A DNA stretch of 64,000 bases from Acidobacteriota bacterium. Lineage in GTDB: Bacteria; Acidobacteriota; Thermoanaerobaculia; Gp7-AA8. The position numbers and the translations under genes were made by a program. Each line of letters starts with the position of its first letter. Positions within the stretch are counted from its first letter, which is position 1. Under the pieces are notes generated by a model, which searched no databases, was not told where the DNA came from, and was given only the letters and a program-made list of their open reading frames with translations. The stretch lies in NCBI GenBank assembly GCA_021325515.1, contig JAJPHC010000028.1:1-64000 (forward strand). Reading direction: 5' to 3'. Below, in pieces: positions 1 through 7,290 of this stretch.

Positions 1-87
1 CTCCCGATAGTTCTCTTATGCGTTGTTCGGCATCGCCGCGGTGCTTGTGACGCTGGCGGCGAGGAGGAGTCCCTATTGACTCGCTCA
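1..87. other. left edge of window, probable tail of a preceding gene cassette
   Basis: No ORF can be supported here. The stretch lies directly upstream of an attC site, so it is probably the 3' part of a cassette whose body is outside the window. One frame reads a short hydrophobic tail (FGIAAVLVTLAARRSPY) ending at the TGA at 77-79, but a TAG at 8-10 interrupts that frame, so I do not call a gene. Confidence 0.3.
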
Positions 88-204
88 ACCTAAGAGTACG
101 GTGCACCCGACGCCGTGCCGTTCGCTGCCGTGTTCGGCGTATCATTGTCAAATAGCGCTCTTGCCGCGTGAAGCACGGCGCGGGTGAGCGTCAGGACGTT
201 GGGC
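88..204 (+). other. integron attC site 1
   Basis: The site has an R''-like box ACCTAAG (88-94), an imperfect long inverted repeat (GACGCCGTGC near 109, GCACGGCGCG near 174) and a canonical R' core GTTGGGC (198-204). The inner arm and variable loop (GTTCGCTGCC, TTCGGCGTATCATT) closely resemble those of the attC at 3771-3885, so the two belong to one attC family. The R'' box deviates at its last base from the RYYYAAC consensus. Integron integrases recombine the folded bottom strand of such sites at the R' core. Confidence 0.8.
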
Positions 205-274
205 GGACCGAGGACCACCGGTTGCTGTGCACGAGCCTACTCGCATAGACTTCCACCAAGCAAAGGAGATGAGT

Positions 275-712
275 ATGAGTCGTGGATATCCCTTTGTCGC
301 ACTTGTTCTAGCGAGCTTTGTGAGTTGTTCAACGGCATCCCACGTTATTGTTGGAAAGACGCGCCCACCGATAGCCGCCACACAGGTCAAGATCTATTTG
401 CATCCACCGGCGAACTACGAAGAGATCGCGATTCTCGAAGCGACAAGCGAAGGTTCACCGGCCATCACGGCCCAGGGCAAGACCAACAAGGTCATAGAGC
501 GACTGAAGAACGATGCAGCGCAACTTGGCGCCAATGGCATACTCCTGCAAGCTGTTGGTAATGAGACTGGCGGAGCTGTTGCGACAGGTCTTGGCTCGAG
601 CGTTACGACAGGGTCGTCGACCATCAGTTCCGGGACAATTGTAATGGCTGGGTCGCGTATAAAGACCGGGAACGCGATCGCAATCTTTGTTCCCGAGCAG
701 CCAGCTCCATAA
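275..712 (+). CDS. integron-cassette lipoprotein-like protein
   Basis: A 145-residue exported protein of unknown function. The N-terminus (MSRGYPFVALVLASFVSCST) is a short signal with a lipobox-like VSC, suggesting a lipoprotein, although Phe at -3 is not ideal. After it comes SHVIVGKTRPPI and QVKIYLHPPANYEEIAIL, a pattern I recognise from a widespread family of small uncharacterised bacterial lipoproteins. A conserved KVIERLKNDAAQLGANGILLQ helix follows, then a Gly/Ser/Thr-rich tail. ATG 275 is chosen over the in-frame ATGs at 227 and 269 because AAGGAG at 263-268 is spaced six bases from it. It is the only ORF of its cassette, between attC sites, and its stop codon lies inside the next attC-like hairpin. 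Low GC compared with the chromosome supports mobility. Function is unknown. Confidence 0.75.
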   Translation: MSRGYPFVALVLASFVSCSTASHVIVGKTRPPIAATQVKIYLHPPANYEEIAILEATSEGSPAITAQGKTNKVIERLKNDAAQLGANGILLQAVGNETGGAVATGLGSSVTTGSSTISSGTIVMAGSRIKTGNAIAIFVPEQPAP

Positions 713-751
713 ACGCCTTCGCGTTCATGGAGTGAGCGGCAAACGTTGGGC
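691..751 (+). other. degenerate integron attC site 2
   Basis: A 12-bp hairpin (CTCCATAAACGC at 705-716, loop CTTC, GCGTTCATGGAG at 721-732, one mismatch) is followed by an L'-like GAGCGGC and a canonical R' core GTTGGGC (745-751). GCCAGCTC before the hairpin could be L'' with one extra base. I see no acceptable R'' box, so this is a short or decayed attC. It separates the lipoprotein and PIN cassettes. Confidence 0.55.
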
Positions 752-760
752 GGCCAGACT

Positions 761-1492
761 GTGTACATCTTATTGGATGCTAACGTCACCGCGGCGTATT
801 ACCTGCCACGATCAACGACGAGCCAGAACATGGCTTCTCGCGCCACGACCCTTTTCGACTCCGTTCGATCAGGAGCCAGTCAGCACTTCTTTTATCTTCC
901 CAACTTCTGCGTTGCCGAAGTCTTCGGCGTCTTCATGAAGTACGCCTTCGGTGCATGGAACAAGCATGTGAAGAAGGCTGGTAAGCCGATCGACAAACGC
1001 GTCTATGGCTCGTTGCGGGCACAATTCGAGAAAGACATTCACAATGGAAAGTTCATCTACCATTACGAGTTGTCGCGTTACCACGTGCTCGCGATCAACC
1101 TCGTGGCACCAGTCGATCATTACTTTCAGGTGTCTCGTATCCGAAAGAAGGGCCAGAAGCCTGTGACACCCATGGGAACGTTCGATCACTTGATCATCGC
1201 CATGGGAATCCATCTCGCTCACATTCATGGTGCGGACAATGTTGCAATCGTCTCCGGCGACCGCCGGCTGACCGACATATTGGCAAAGTGCAAATCTGGT
1301 CTGCCGGCGGCAACGATTCGGAAACTCAAACTGGATCAGGCCGAGGAGATCACGGGGAGGAAGTTTCGGCCAAACCTGTTCCCGAAACACATCAACCTCG
1401 TGACCGCAACCAAGGGCGAGCTGACGACACTCTTCGGCGCATGGCCGCTGCCGGTCGCCAGCGTTCCCAATGTGTATCGCTGGCTCAAGTAA
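761..1492 (+). CDS. PIN-domain-like protein (cassette gene)
   Basis: A 243-residue PIN-like (putative Mg-dependent ribonuclease) protein. Acidic positions typical of the PIN fold are visible: an N-terminal strand YILLDANV, a mid-protein CVAEVFG, then TFDHLIIAMGIHLA and VAIVSGDRRLTDIL near residues 150-170. PIN domains are the toxins of VapBC modules, but they average 130-150 residues and are normally paired with an antitoxin; this one is longer and no antitoxin gene is adjacent. GTG 761 is used as start because the longer frame would begin with a TTG inside the attC core; there is no Shine-Dalgarno, as is common for genes placed right after R'. It could be a solo nuclease rather than a toxin. 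Confidence 0.7.
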   Translation: MYILLDANVTAAYYLPRSTTSQNMASRATTLFDSVRSGASQHFFYLPNFCVAEVFGVFMKYAFGAWNKHVKKAGKPIDKRVYGSLRAQFEKDIHNGKFIYHYELSRYHVLAINLVAPVDHYFQVSRIRKKGQKPVTPMGTFDHLIIAMGIHLAHIHGADNVAIVSGDRRLTDILAKCKSGLPAATIRKLKLDQAEEITGRKFRPNLFPKHINLVTATKGELTTLFGAWPLPVASVPNVYRWLK

Positions 1493-1498
1493 TCGGCC

Positions 1499-1602
1499 GC
1501 CCAACTCTGCGCTGCACCGGACTCCGACCCGCTCGCTGCAGCCTTCCGAGAGCTATACTTCTCGCGTGCGGGTCGGAGCCGGTGAGCGCTGATCCGTTAG
1601 GC
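1499..1602 (+). other. integron attC site 3
   Basis: A textbook attC of 104 bp: R'' GCCCAAC (1499-1505), L'' GCGCTGCA, long complementary arms (CCGGACTCCGACCCGC against GCGGGTCGGAGCCGG), L' TGAGCGC and R' GTTAGGC (1596-1602). R'' and R' are near-perfect complements. It follows the PIN gene stop by six bases, the usual cassette geometry. Confidence 0.92.
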
Positions 1603-1777
1603 CGTCCGTGGATCAGCCGCCACCCGTCCCCGTCGACAACTCCGGCGTCACGCCGTTTGCAGTTCGCTCACGCCGAATCTCTCGTTCCTCGCGGCAAACG
1701 GCGCGCCGCTGGTCCAACCCAGCGGCCGCACAATCGCGGCTTGCGGTATACTCATCTCGAAACGCGAGGTCGTCACC
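1603..1777 (+). other. 5' non-coding part of the protease cassette
   Basis: No ORF. It contains a strong 8-bp hairpin (GCCGCTGG, six-base loop, CCAGCGGC) near 1707-1730 and a -10-like TATACT near 1747, about 25 bases before the protease start, with no clear -35. The segment GTTCGCTCACGCC near 1663 loosely resembles the inner arm of the attC sites, but lacks R boxes. Confidence 0.35.
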
Positions 1778-2881
1778 GTGAAAGCCTTTCTTGCTGCCTT
1801 GGGCATCACCATGGCCGCGTGCGTAACCGCGTTCTGCGCGCCTACCGACGCTCCGATTGAGAGCAAGCTTCCGGCCATAATTGAGATACGAACCAAGACT
1901 CCCGAGGGCGTGTCCTCTGGAACTGGGTTTGTTATCGAGCCTTCCGGGACCGCTGTCACCTGTTTCCACGTTATCAGTCACGCGCAGGAGGTGGCGCTCA
2001 AAACAACATCGGGCGAAACATACGGCGACATACGCGTGCTCGCGTTCGACGTGACACGCGACCTCGCGATCATCAAGTTCGCCGCTTTTGGTTCGCCGAT
2101 AATCCCGCTGGCAGACTCTGACGCCATTCATGTTGGTGATGCGGTGTTTGCCGTCGGGCACCCGAAGGGCCTCGAAAACAGTGTAACCAAGGGAATCGTG
2201 AGCGCCATCCGGACCGTGGACGGCGTCAGAGTTATTCAGACGGACTCCGCCGCATCGCCTGGCAGCTCTGGTGGACCGCTTCTAAACGAGAAGGGCGAGT
2301 GCATCGGAGTGGTCTCGTTCAAGATCTCCGGAGAAGGACTCAATTTCGCCCTCCCTTCAAACTACGTCCGAGGCCTTCTGGGCATGCAGAGCGCGATGAC
2401 TCTCGAGCAGTTCAACGCCGCCGCGAGCAAGAAGACGGCCGACGCATCCATGTTCACTGCCGGCAGCGGCGACACCATTACCGGAAAATGGCGCTCCCTC
2501 GATTCAAACACGATCAAGGTTCTTCGTCAGGATGGTGACTACGTATCAGGTGAGTCCTTCACAAGGGATGAGAAACAATCCCTGGGCAGTTACGACCTCC
2601 GAAAGCAGGCGGACGGCTCTTACGCTGGGCGCATAAAAGGCTCTTGGGCATGCCGCTGGTGGAGCGTCTGGGCTTTTCCATACCCCGACTGGCGCGAAAA
2701 CCAATGCAACACCGAAGACCAAGTCTTCTTTACCAAGGTAGACGCCAACCGTATCGAGGGCTACATTTACGGTCCGAAGGCACCGCCACAAAACGATCGA
2801 AATTTTGCCGCATTCTGCAAGACGTGCGGAGCTACATTTCCGAAGGTCAAGGCCAACTTCGTCTGGGTCCGAGCCGAATGA
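1778..2881 (+). CDS. secreted trypsin-like (S1C/HtrA-type) serine protease
   Basis: A 367-residue protein with a signal peptide (MKAFLAALGITMAACVTAFCAP) and a chymotrypsin-fold protease domain from about residue 30 to 205. The catalytic triad is visible: His in TCFHVIS, Asp in RDLAIIKF and Ser in GSSGGPLL, with the HtrA-like GTGFVI and GEGLNFALPS segments around it. Unlike HtrA/DegP it has no PDZ domain. Instead a C-terminal region of about 150 residues (GDTITGKWRSLDSNTIKVLRQ, many Trp and Cys) may be a substrate or glycan-binding part. GTG 1778 is the start that preserves the signal peptide. The gene lies in an integron cassette. Whether it is a regulator protease or a general exported protease cannot be told. 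Confidence 0.85.
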   Translation: MKAFLAALGITMAACVTAFCAPTDAPIESKLPAIIEIRTKTPEGVSSGTGFVIEPSGTAVTCFHVISHAQEVALKTTSGETYGDIRVLAFDVTRDLAIIKFAAFGSPIIPLADSDAIHVGDAVFAVGHPKGLENSVTKGIVSAIRTVDGVRVIQTDSAASPGSSGGPLLNEKGECIGVVSFKISGEGLNFALPSNYVRGLLGMQSAMTLEQFNAAASKKTADASMFTAGSGDTITGKWRSLDSNTIKVLRQDGDYVSGESFTRDEKQSLGSYDLRKQADGSYAGRIKGSWACRWWSVWAFPYPDWRENQCNTEDQVFFTKVDANRIEGYIYGPKAPPQNDRNFAAFCKTCGATFPKVKANFVWVRAE

Positions 2882-2931
2882 AGCGAGTCGACGAGGGACC
2901 ACGTGCCTCCCTTATCTCGAAAGGACGACCG

Positions 2932-3234
2932 ATGAGACAGTGGCTCGGCGACGCGCCAGATTGGCTTGTCGACCAGTACCGGGCATTAGAACCAGCGGTG
3001 AAGGCGCACGCCGAACAGTTTGCCCGAGCATATTTCGAACAATTCAAGAAGAGCGAGCAACAGCTCGTCCGTGGTCCCGACGCGAATGCATGCTTCGCGG
3101 CATTCACGAAAGACAACACGTTACCCGACTGGGGTGAGGAGAATCGTTTGTATGTGGAGATGGCCGTCCTCGAACTCTATCGGGAATATCAAGACCAAGA
3201 GTTTCATCGCTTGTTGCTGCGTGAGATGCTATGA
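2932..3234 (+). CDS. small cassette protein of unknown function
   Basis: A 100-residue, mostly helical soluble protein (MRQWLGDAPDWLVDQYRALE at the start, LYREYQDQEFHRLLLREML at the end). I recognise no family. ATG 2932 is chosen because AAAGGA lies about eight bases upstream; an alternative ATG at 2878 overlaps the protease stop and would add 18 residues. It shares the protease cassette, since no attC is visible between the two genes, and its stop is 15 bases before the next R''. Two-gene cassettes are less common than single-gene ones, so the two products may work together, but this is inference. Confidence 0.6.
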   Translation: MRQWLGDAPDWLVDQYRALEPAVKAHAEQFARAYFEQFKKSEQQLVRGPDANACFAAFTKDNTLPDWGEENRLYVEMAVLELYREYQDQEFHRLLLREML

Positions 3235-3248
3235 CACGCGCACCGGCG

Positions 3249-3367
3249 GCCTAACTCGGCGTTGCAGCCGACGGGGCGCCGTTCGCTGCCACGTTTCGCG
3301 CAAGTTGCACGTTCATCGCTCTTGCCGTGTGGAGGCGCCCCGCGGCTGAACGCCCGCTCCGTTATGC
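3249..3367 (+). other. integron attC site 4
   Basis: R'' GCCTAAC (3249-3255), L'' CGTTGCAGCCG, inner arm GACGGGGCGCCGTTCGC, opposing arm GGCGCCCCGCGGC, L' TGAACGC and R' GTTATGC (3361-3367). It is 119 bp long. The conserved GTTCGCTGCC and CGCTCTTGCCG blocks are shared with attC site 1. The downstream DUF3024 gene begins 12 bases after R'. Confidence 0.92.
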
Positions 3368-3379
3368 GGCTGAGATCGA

Positions 3380-3721
3380 ATGAACGAACTGCAGAGAATG
3401 CGAGTTGAAAGGACCGTCGCGACGTTCATCGAGCAACGTCGTCCGCCAGCTCACCTTCGTGATCGGGTCGATCTCGCATTTCGGTTCGACGGTCGATACG
3501 TGGAGATCTTCGAGGTCCGACCAAGTTGGAATGAACCGACGGAAAAGATCGAGGAGTCAGTGGCAAGAGCTCGGTACTTGAAGTCTCGTGACGAGTGGCT
3601 CGTTTACTGGAAGAGGGCAGACCTTCGTTGGCACAAGTACCAACCCGCGCCGGCAGTCAACACGGTAGAGGCATTCCTTAAGCTCGTCGATCAAGACGAG
3701 TACTGCTATTTCTTCGGCTAG
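3380..3721 (+). CDS. DUF3024 family protein (cassette gene)
   Basis: A 113-residue protein matching my recollection of the DUF3024 family along its whole length: a first helix ending FIEQRRPPAHLRDRVDLAF, a beta segment YVEIFEVRPSWNEPTEK, a conserved VYWKRADLRWHKYQP, and the terminal EAFLKLVDQDEYCYFFG. The family is uncharacterised and is often found in integron cassettes. Start ATG 3380 is close to the attC R' core with no strong Shine-Dalgarno, as expected for a cassette read from an upstream promoter. No membrane segment or signal is present. Confidence 0.88.
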   Translation: MNELQRMRVERTVATFIEQRRPPAHLRDRVDLAFRFDGRYVEIFEVRPSWNEPTEKIEESVARARYLKSRDEWLVYWKRADLRWHKYQPAPAVNTVEAFLKLVDQDEYCYFFG

Positions 3722-3770
3722 GCTGTCTGAGCGCCGCCGGCTTGTCACCGGACCCGTGGTCGTGGCCGCC

Positions 3771-3885
3771 GCCTAACTCGCCGGTGCAACCGTCGCGCCG
3801 TTCGCTGCCATTCTCGGCGTATCATTCACGCGTATCGTTCCTCCCTCGTCCAAGCACGGCGCGGCTGAGCGTTACGACGTTCGAC
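3771..3885 (+). other. integron attC site 5 (last intact site)
   Basis: R'' GCCTAAC (3771-3777), L'' GGTGCAACCG, inner arm CGTCGCGCCGTTCGC, loop with CGGCGTATCATTC, opposing arm GCACGGCGCGGC, L' TGAGCGTTACGAC and R' GTTCGAC (3879-3885). It is 115 bp. The terminal C of R' deviates from the R' of the other sites, as is usual where the last cassette meets unrelated sequence. Confidence 0.85.
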
Positions 3886-3893
3886 GCTGTGAA

Positions 3894-3955
3894 GGGGAAT
3901 GTCGTCTGCGCTGCACCGGCCTCCGGCCCGATGGACGGCTCGCCGGTCCGCGCAG
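3894..3955 (+). other. attC-like relic at the array boundary
   Basis: TCTGCGCTGCACCGGCCTCCGGCCCG at this position is nearly identical to the L'' and left arm of attC site 3 (TCTGCGCTGCACCGGACTCC...), and GCCGGTCCGCGCAGCG downstream can pair back to it. No R'' or R' core is present. It looks like the eroded end of a lost cassette, placed just before the oppositely oriented chromosomal gene. Confidence 0.4.
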
Positions 3956-3961
3956 CGCGAA

Positions 3962-4666
3962 TCAGTCGCCGGAAACGAACGCGCTCATCTTCCACGCTCC
4001 TTTCGCCTGGCGAAAGCCGGCGCGATAGGCGATCGGGCTGCGAAGATCGGCTGCGCGGATCCAGCCGCTGGCTCCATCCGCGGTGCGGACGTGCCGCCAG
4101 GCCGGGTCCTTCGAGCCGGCGGCAATCAACTCGACGATTGCCCAATCGAGCATTCGCATCACAGGGGCATTCGCCGCAGGACTCCGGCGCAATGGAGCAT
4201 CATTACGAACGACGGCCATGTGCGTGAACGCATCGAGCTTCTCGGGCCAGGCCGAGTAGACGTACGGCGCCCAGAACATCCGTTCCGGACCAACGCCTCG
4301 AAAGGTCCCGCCCAGTGCGATCGCATCGGAAATCTCCTGCCACACGCGCGCGCCTGACTCCTGATCACTCAAGAGTTTCCGGAAGGCATCTCTCCCTCCC
4401 CCAGCTCCGAAGCTCGTCCGGATTGCGGGATCCACCAGCTCGAGAAGTGCATTGGCATCGCGCCGCTTCACGGCCGCACGAAGCTGCCGGCGATAACTCG
4501 CGAACGAAGCATCACGGTCCCCCTCGTCGATAGGGCAGAGTGTCGTCTCATTGGGCATGCAGCGCGAGGCCACGGCGGGCGTCGCGGAAGCAGAGATCGA
4601 AGCAGGAGGAACTTCCCGGCGACAACTCAGCAGAATCGCAATGGAAAGAATCGTGATCGTTCTCAT
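3962..4666 (-). CDS. lipoprotein with SH3-like domain
   Basis: A 234-residue exported protein. The N-terminus MRTITILSIAILLSC has a lipobox (LLSC), so it is probably a lipoprotein. A low-complexity linker is followed by a helical region (SYRRQLRAAVKRRDANALLELVDPAIRTSFG) resembling domains that hold a small pocket near residues 55-100. The C-terminal third (DAPLRRSPAANAPVMRML, WRHVRTADGASGWIRAADLRS) has the pattern of bacterial SH3-like domains that often bind peptidoglycan or stem peptides. It runs against the cassette array and its GC matches the chromosome, so it marks the array's right boundary. The specific function is unknown. Confidence 0.7.
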   Translation of the reverse strand: MRTITILSIAILLSCRREVPPASISASATPAVASRCMPNETTLCPIDEGDRDASFASYRRQLRAAVKRRDANALLELVDPAIRTSFGAGGGRDAFRKLLSDQESGARVWQEISDAIALGGTFRGVGPERMFWAPYVYSAWPEKLDAFTHMAVVRNDAPLRRSPAANAPVMRMLDWAIVELIAAGSKDPAWRHVRTADGASGWIRAADLRSPIAYRAGFRQAKGAWKMSAFVSGD

Positions 4667-4758
4667 TGCCGTCTGCCGGTGCGAAAGCCTGGCCAGAAAT
4701 CAAGCAGCGGCTCGCGCCCAACACGAAACCCGCCGACACCTAACCTTCCGTTACACCC

Positions 4759-6591
4759 TCACCGGCTCCTCATGATCTCGCTCAACAGGTCCGCCTTCGC
4801 TTCGATCCGCTCGAGATGCGGATACTGCGCTCCGCCGCGATACTCGATTCGATACGTTCCTACGTGCTCGCCGTAGCCGGCGATCAACTCGAGCGGCTTT
4901 TTCGCGGCGATCTCCTCCTTCACGACCTCGCCGGAAAACTTGCGGCCGTTGATCGACGACACGGTCATGCCCGGCATGAGGCCGGCCTCCGCCGCAGGTG
5001 TTCCCGGCGTGAGATCGTCGATCTTTCCATCATCGTGAAAGAGGATGCCAATGGAGAACGTCGCGTCGATCCTGTGCGAGGAGTAATCGCGCGGCTTCAT
5101 GTAGTCGTTCGGCTGATCGTTGTAGACGAGTCTCCAGCCGGCCGCCTCGAGTGCGCCGAGGGGAGGATGGGGCGTGATGCGATCGACGCGCTCGCGCAGG
5201 AACGACGCCCAGTCATTGGCCACGACGCCGTTCAACGCCGCGACCACATCATCGAAGGTGTACGGCTTCACCATCGGCGCCGTCGACGGAGGGCCGTAGA
5301 ACGCGCGGGCGAAATCGTCGAGCGACTTCGTGCCGCCGCTCTTCCGGCGGATCGTCGTGTCGGCATCGAGCCAGATGAGAAGCGACTCGTCGTAGTAATC
5401 GAACGCGCGGCGATAGGCGGTCCACGCAAAGGGCGCATCGCCGATCGACGCCGCACCGAGCGCGGTATCGGAGAGCGGGCGCCAGTTGCGCCCCGTGCGA
5501 TTGCGATCGAGATTCGCGGCGACGAACGCGACATGCTCGCGCACCAGCTCGGGCGAGCGCACTCCGCTGCGCGACACGAGCACGAAGTCGCCGAGGTAGC
5601 GCGTCATGCCCTCATAGACCCAGAGCAGCTCGCCGAGCATCGGCTTCTGATAGTCGGGCGTGGCGAGACCGGCGGGACGGCGGTACTTGCCATTCCAGGA
5701 GTGCGTGAGCTCATGCGTCAACGTGCCGATCGTCAGCTTCTGCAATTCAGGATCGGTGAATCCATGCTCGGCGAAACGGTTGTCGCTCGACTCGTGATGC
5801 TCGAGGCCCTGCGATCCAACCAGATCGCTCAGCGTGACGAGCCAGCGGTACGTGCGGTAGTGGCGCGCGCCGAAAAGCGCGTCGGTCTGCGCGACGAGCT
5901 TCGTCAGTTGCGCGATCCGATCCTGAGGAAGCGCCAGCGCGGCATCGGTGTCGGCGACGATTCCCATCCTCACGTCGTTCGTGAACGGGATCTCGCGGAA
6001 GTGCTCTCCCGCAATCACCGGCGAGTCGACGAGTGTGGTCAGCGATACGGGAGAGAACTCGATCGTGTCTCCCCGTTTCGAAGCCACCGGCAGCGCGGTC
6101 TCGAACATCCATCCCTGCGGCAACTGCAGGCTGGCCTGAACGGGGATCGCATCGGTGCGCGGCCCTGCCGGATAAACGACCACGTGATTCCACGGCAGAT
6201 CGAGGAGGTGCTGCGTAGCGTTAGGACTCTCGCCATAGCCCGACCCGTAGCTCGCGGGCGGCGAAACGTAATCGAACGAGACATCGACCTGCGCAGCATC
6301 CTTCGGCACTTCGATGTCGAAGGCGAACATGTCGGCCGGATCGCGGTGCCAGACGAGCGTCTGTCCGGCGGCCGTGACGCGCAGGCCCATCATCTCTTCG
6401 ATGGGGCCGCTCGGCAGGTGCTCGCCCGGGATCCACTTCGGATAGACGAAGCGCATCGCGCCGGCGTGCGCCGGCATCGTGACCGTGGTGTGGAAGAGCC
6501 CGCGGCGCGCGTCACGCGCATCGACGGCGACCGTCATCGGCTGCTGCTGCAGAGCTGCGGCGAAGAGAAGAACGGCGGCGAGCGATTGCAT
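4759..6591 (-). CDS. M61 family metallopeptidase with PDZ domain
   Basis: A 610-residue exported peptidase of the M61 (glycyl aminopeptidase) type. A short signal sequence opens the protein. The zinc-binding HELTHSW lies near residue 290, with WVYEGMTRYLGD as the third-ligand region, typical of gluzincins. The N-terminal 200 residues form the beta-rich M61 propeptide-like domain (FVYPKWIPGEHLPSGPIEEM). A C-terminal PDZ-like domain includes GIGILFHDDGKIDDLTPGTPAAEAGLMPGMTV split over residues 510-560. An AGATTA/TAATCT -10 box is only six bases before the start codon and overlaps the stop of the downstream-numbered TVP38 gene, suggesting a leaderless transcript. Substrate is unknown. Confidence 0.9.
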   Translation of the reverse strand: MQSLAAVLLFAAALQQQPMTVAVDARDARRGLFHTTVTMPAHAGAMRFVYPKWIPGEHLPSGPIEEMMGLRVTAAGQTLVWHRDPADMFAFDIEVPKDAAQVDVSFDYVSPPASYGSGYGESPNATQHLLDLPWNHVVVYPAGPRTDAIPVQASLQLPQGWMFETALPVASKRGDTIEFSPVSLTTLVDSPVIAGEHFREIPFTNDVRMGIVADTDAALALPQDRIAQLTKLVAQTDALFGARHYRTYRWLVTLSDLVGSQGLEHHESSDNRFAEHGFTDPELQKLTIGTLTHELTHSWNGKYRRPAGLATPDYQKPMLGELLWVYEGMTRYLGDFVLVSRSGVRSPELVREHVAFVAANLDRNRTGRNWRPLSDTALGAASIGDAPFAWTAYRRAFDYYDESLLIWLDADTTIRRKSGGTKSLDDFARAFYGPPSTAPMVKPYTFDDVVAALNGVVANDWASFLRERVDRITPHPPLGALEAAGWRLVYNDQPNDYMKPRDYSSHRIDATFSIGILFHDDGKIDDLTPGTPAAEAGLMPGMTVSSINGRKFSGEVVKEEIAAKKPLELIAGYGEHVGTYRIEYRGGAQYPHLERIEAKADLLSEIMRSR

Positions 6592-6600
6592 CCGCGAAGA

Positions 6601-7269
6601 TTACTCTTCGATGCCTGCTTTTCGAATCGCCTGGATGGCGACGCGCCCGACGAACCAGCTCGCGATGAGCGCCACGACCGCGCCCACCACGTAGACCGCG
6701 ATCTTCACCGTCCCCGCCGTTGCTTCCGCCGCCGCGGCTCCGATGTACACGAACGCAACCGTCGCCGGCATGATCCCGAAGAACGTCGCGAGCGCATACG
6801 GCAGGACGCCGACTCCGGTCAGTCCGAACACGTAGTTCGTGTAAGTGAACGGGAAGACGACGGCAAGGCGGACGAGAAAGACGATCTTCGCCCCTTCTTT
6901 CGCAATCGCGCGATCGAGTGCGCGAAAGCGCTTGTCGTCCGCGGCCATCGCCTCGACCCGCTTGCGCGCGATCGTACGCGCCACGATGAAGGCGAGCGTC
7001 GCGCCCGTCGTTGCACCGATCACGACGACGATGCTCCCCTTCACCACGCCGAACGTGGCGCCGGCGCCGAGTGTGAGGATCGAGGCCGGGATGAAGAGCA
7101 CGATGCACGCGGCGTAGACCGCCGTGTAGAGCACGTAGCCGAGGAATCCGAGCCCCGCGACGTAGGCGCGGAATGCATTCAGCCATTGCGCGACGGGAAG
7201 CACGCGGAACGCGATCACGATCGCAGCGAGGGCCACGATCGCCAGGCCGATCTTCAGAATCCGGGACAA
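6601..7269 (-). CDS. TVP38/TMEM64 family membrane protein
   Basis: A 222-residue integral membrane protein of the DedA/VTT superfamily. Six or so hydrophobic segments are visible. The family signature region is present: a re-entrant helix with FIPASILTLGAGATFGVVKGS near residues 60-80, GATTGATLAFIVAR, and the second conserved block LVRLAVVFPFTYTNYVFGLTGVG near residues 135-160. Members are proposed lipid scramblases or transporters. It ends ten bases before the M61 start and begins 22 bases after the YihY stop on the same strand, so the three genes may be co-transcribed. Confidence 0.88.
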   Translation of the reverse strand: MSRILKIGLAIVALAAIVIAFRVLPVAQWLNAFRAYVAGLGFLGYVLYTAVYAACIVLFIPASILTLGAGATFGVVKGSIVVVIGATTGATLAFIVARTIARKRVEAMAADDKRFRALDRAIAKEGAKIVFLVRLAVVFPFTYTNYVFGLTGVGVLPYALATFFGIMPATVAFVYIGAAAAEATAGTVKIAVYVVGAVVALIASWFVGRVAIQAIRKAGIEE

Positions 7270-7290
7270 GCTCGCGGATTCTAACCGCGC

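Noticed and set aside
11-79. Membrane-protein tail of a preceding cassette
   Set aside because: An in-frame TAG at 8-10 leaves too short an ORF to support without upstream sequence.
4816-7284. Long antisense ORF of 822 codons (and similar ones at 7294-10744, 14441-16747 and 30360-32945)
   Set aside because: They are Arg/Asp/Glu-rich shadows caused by high GC third positions opposite well-recognised genes.
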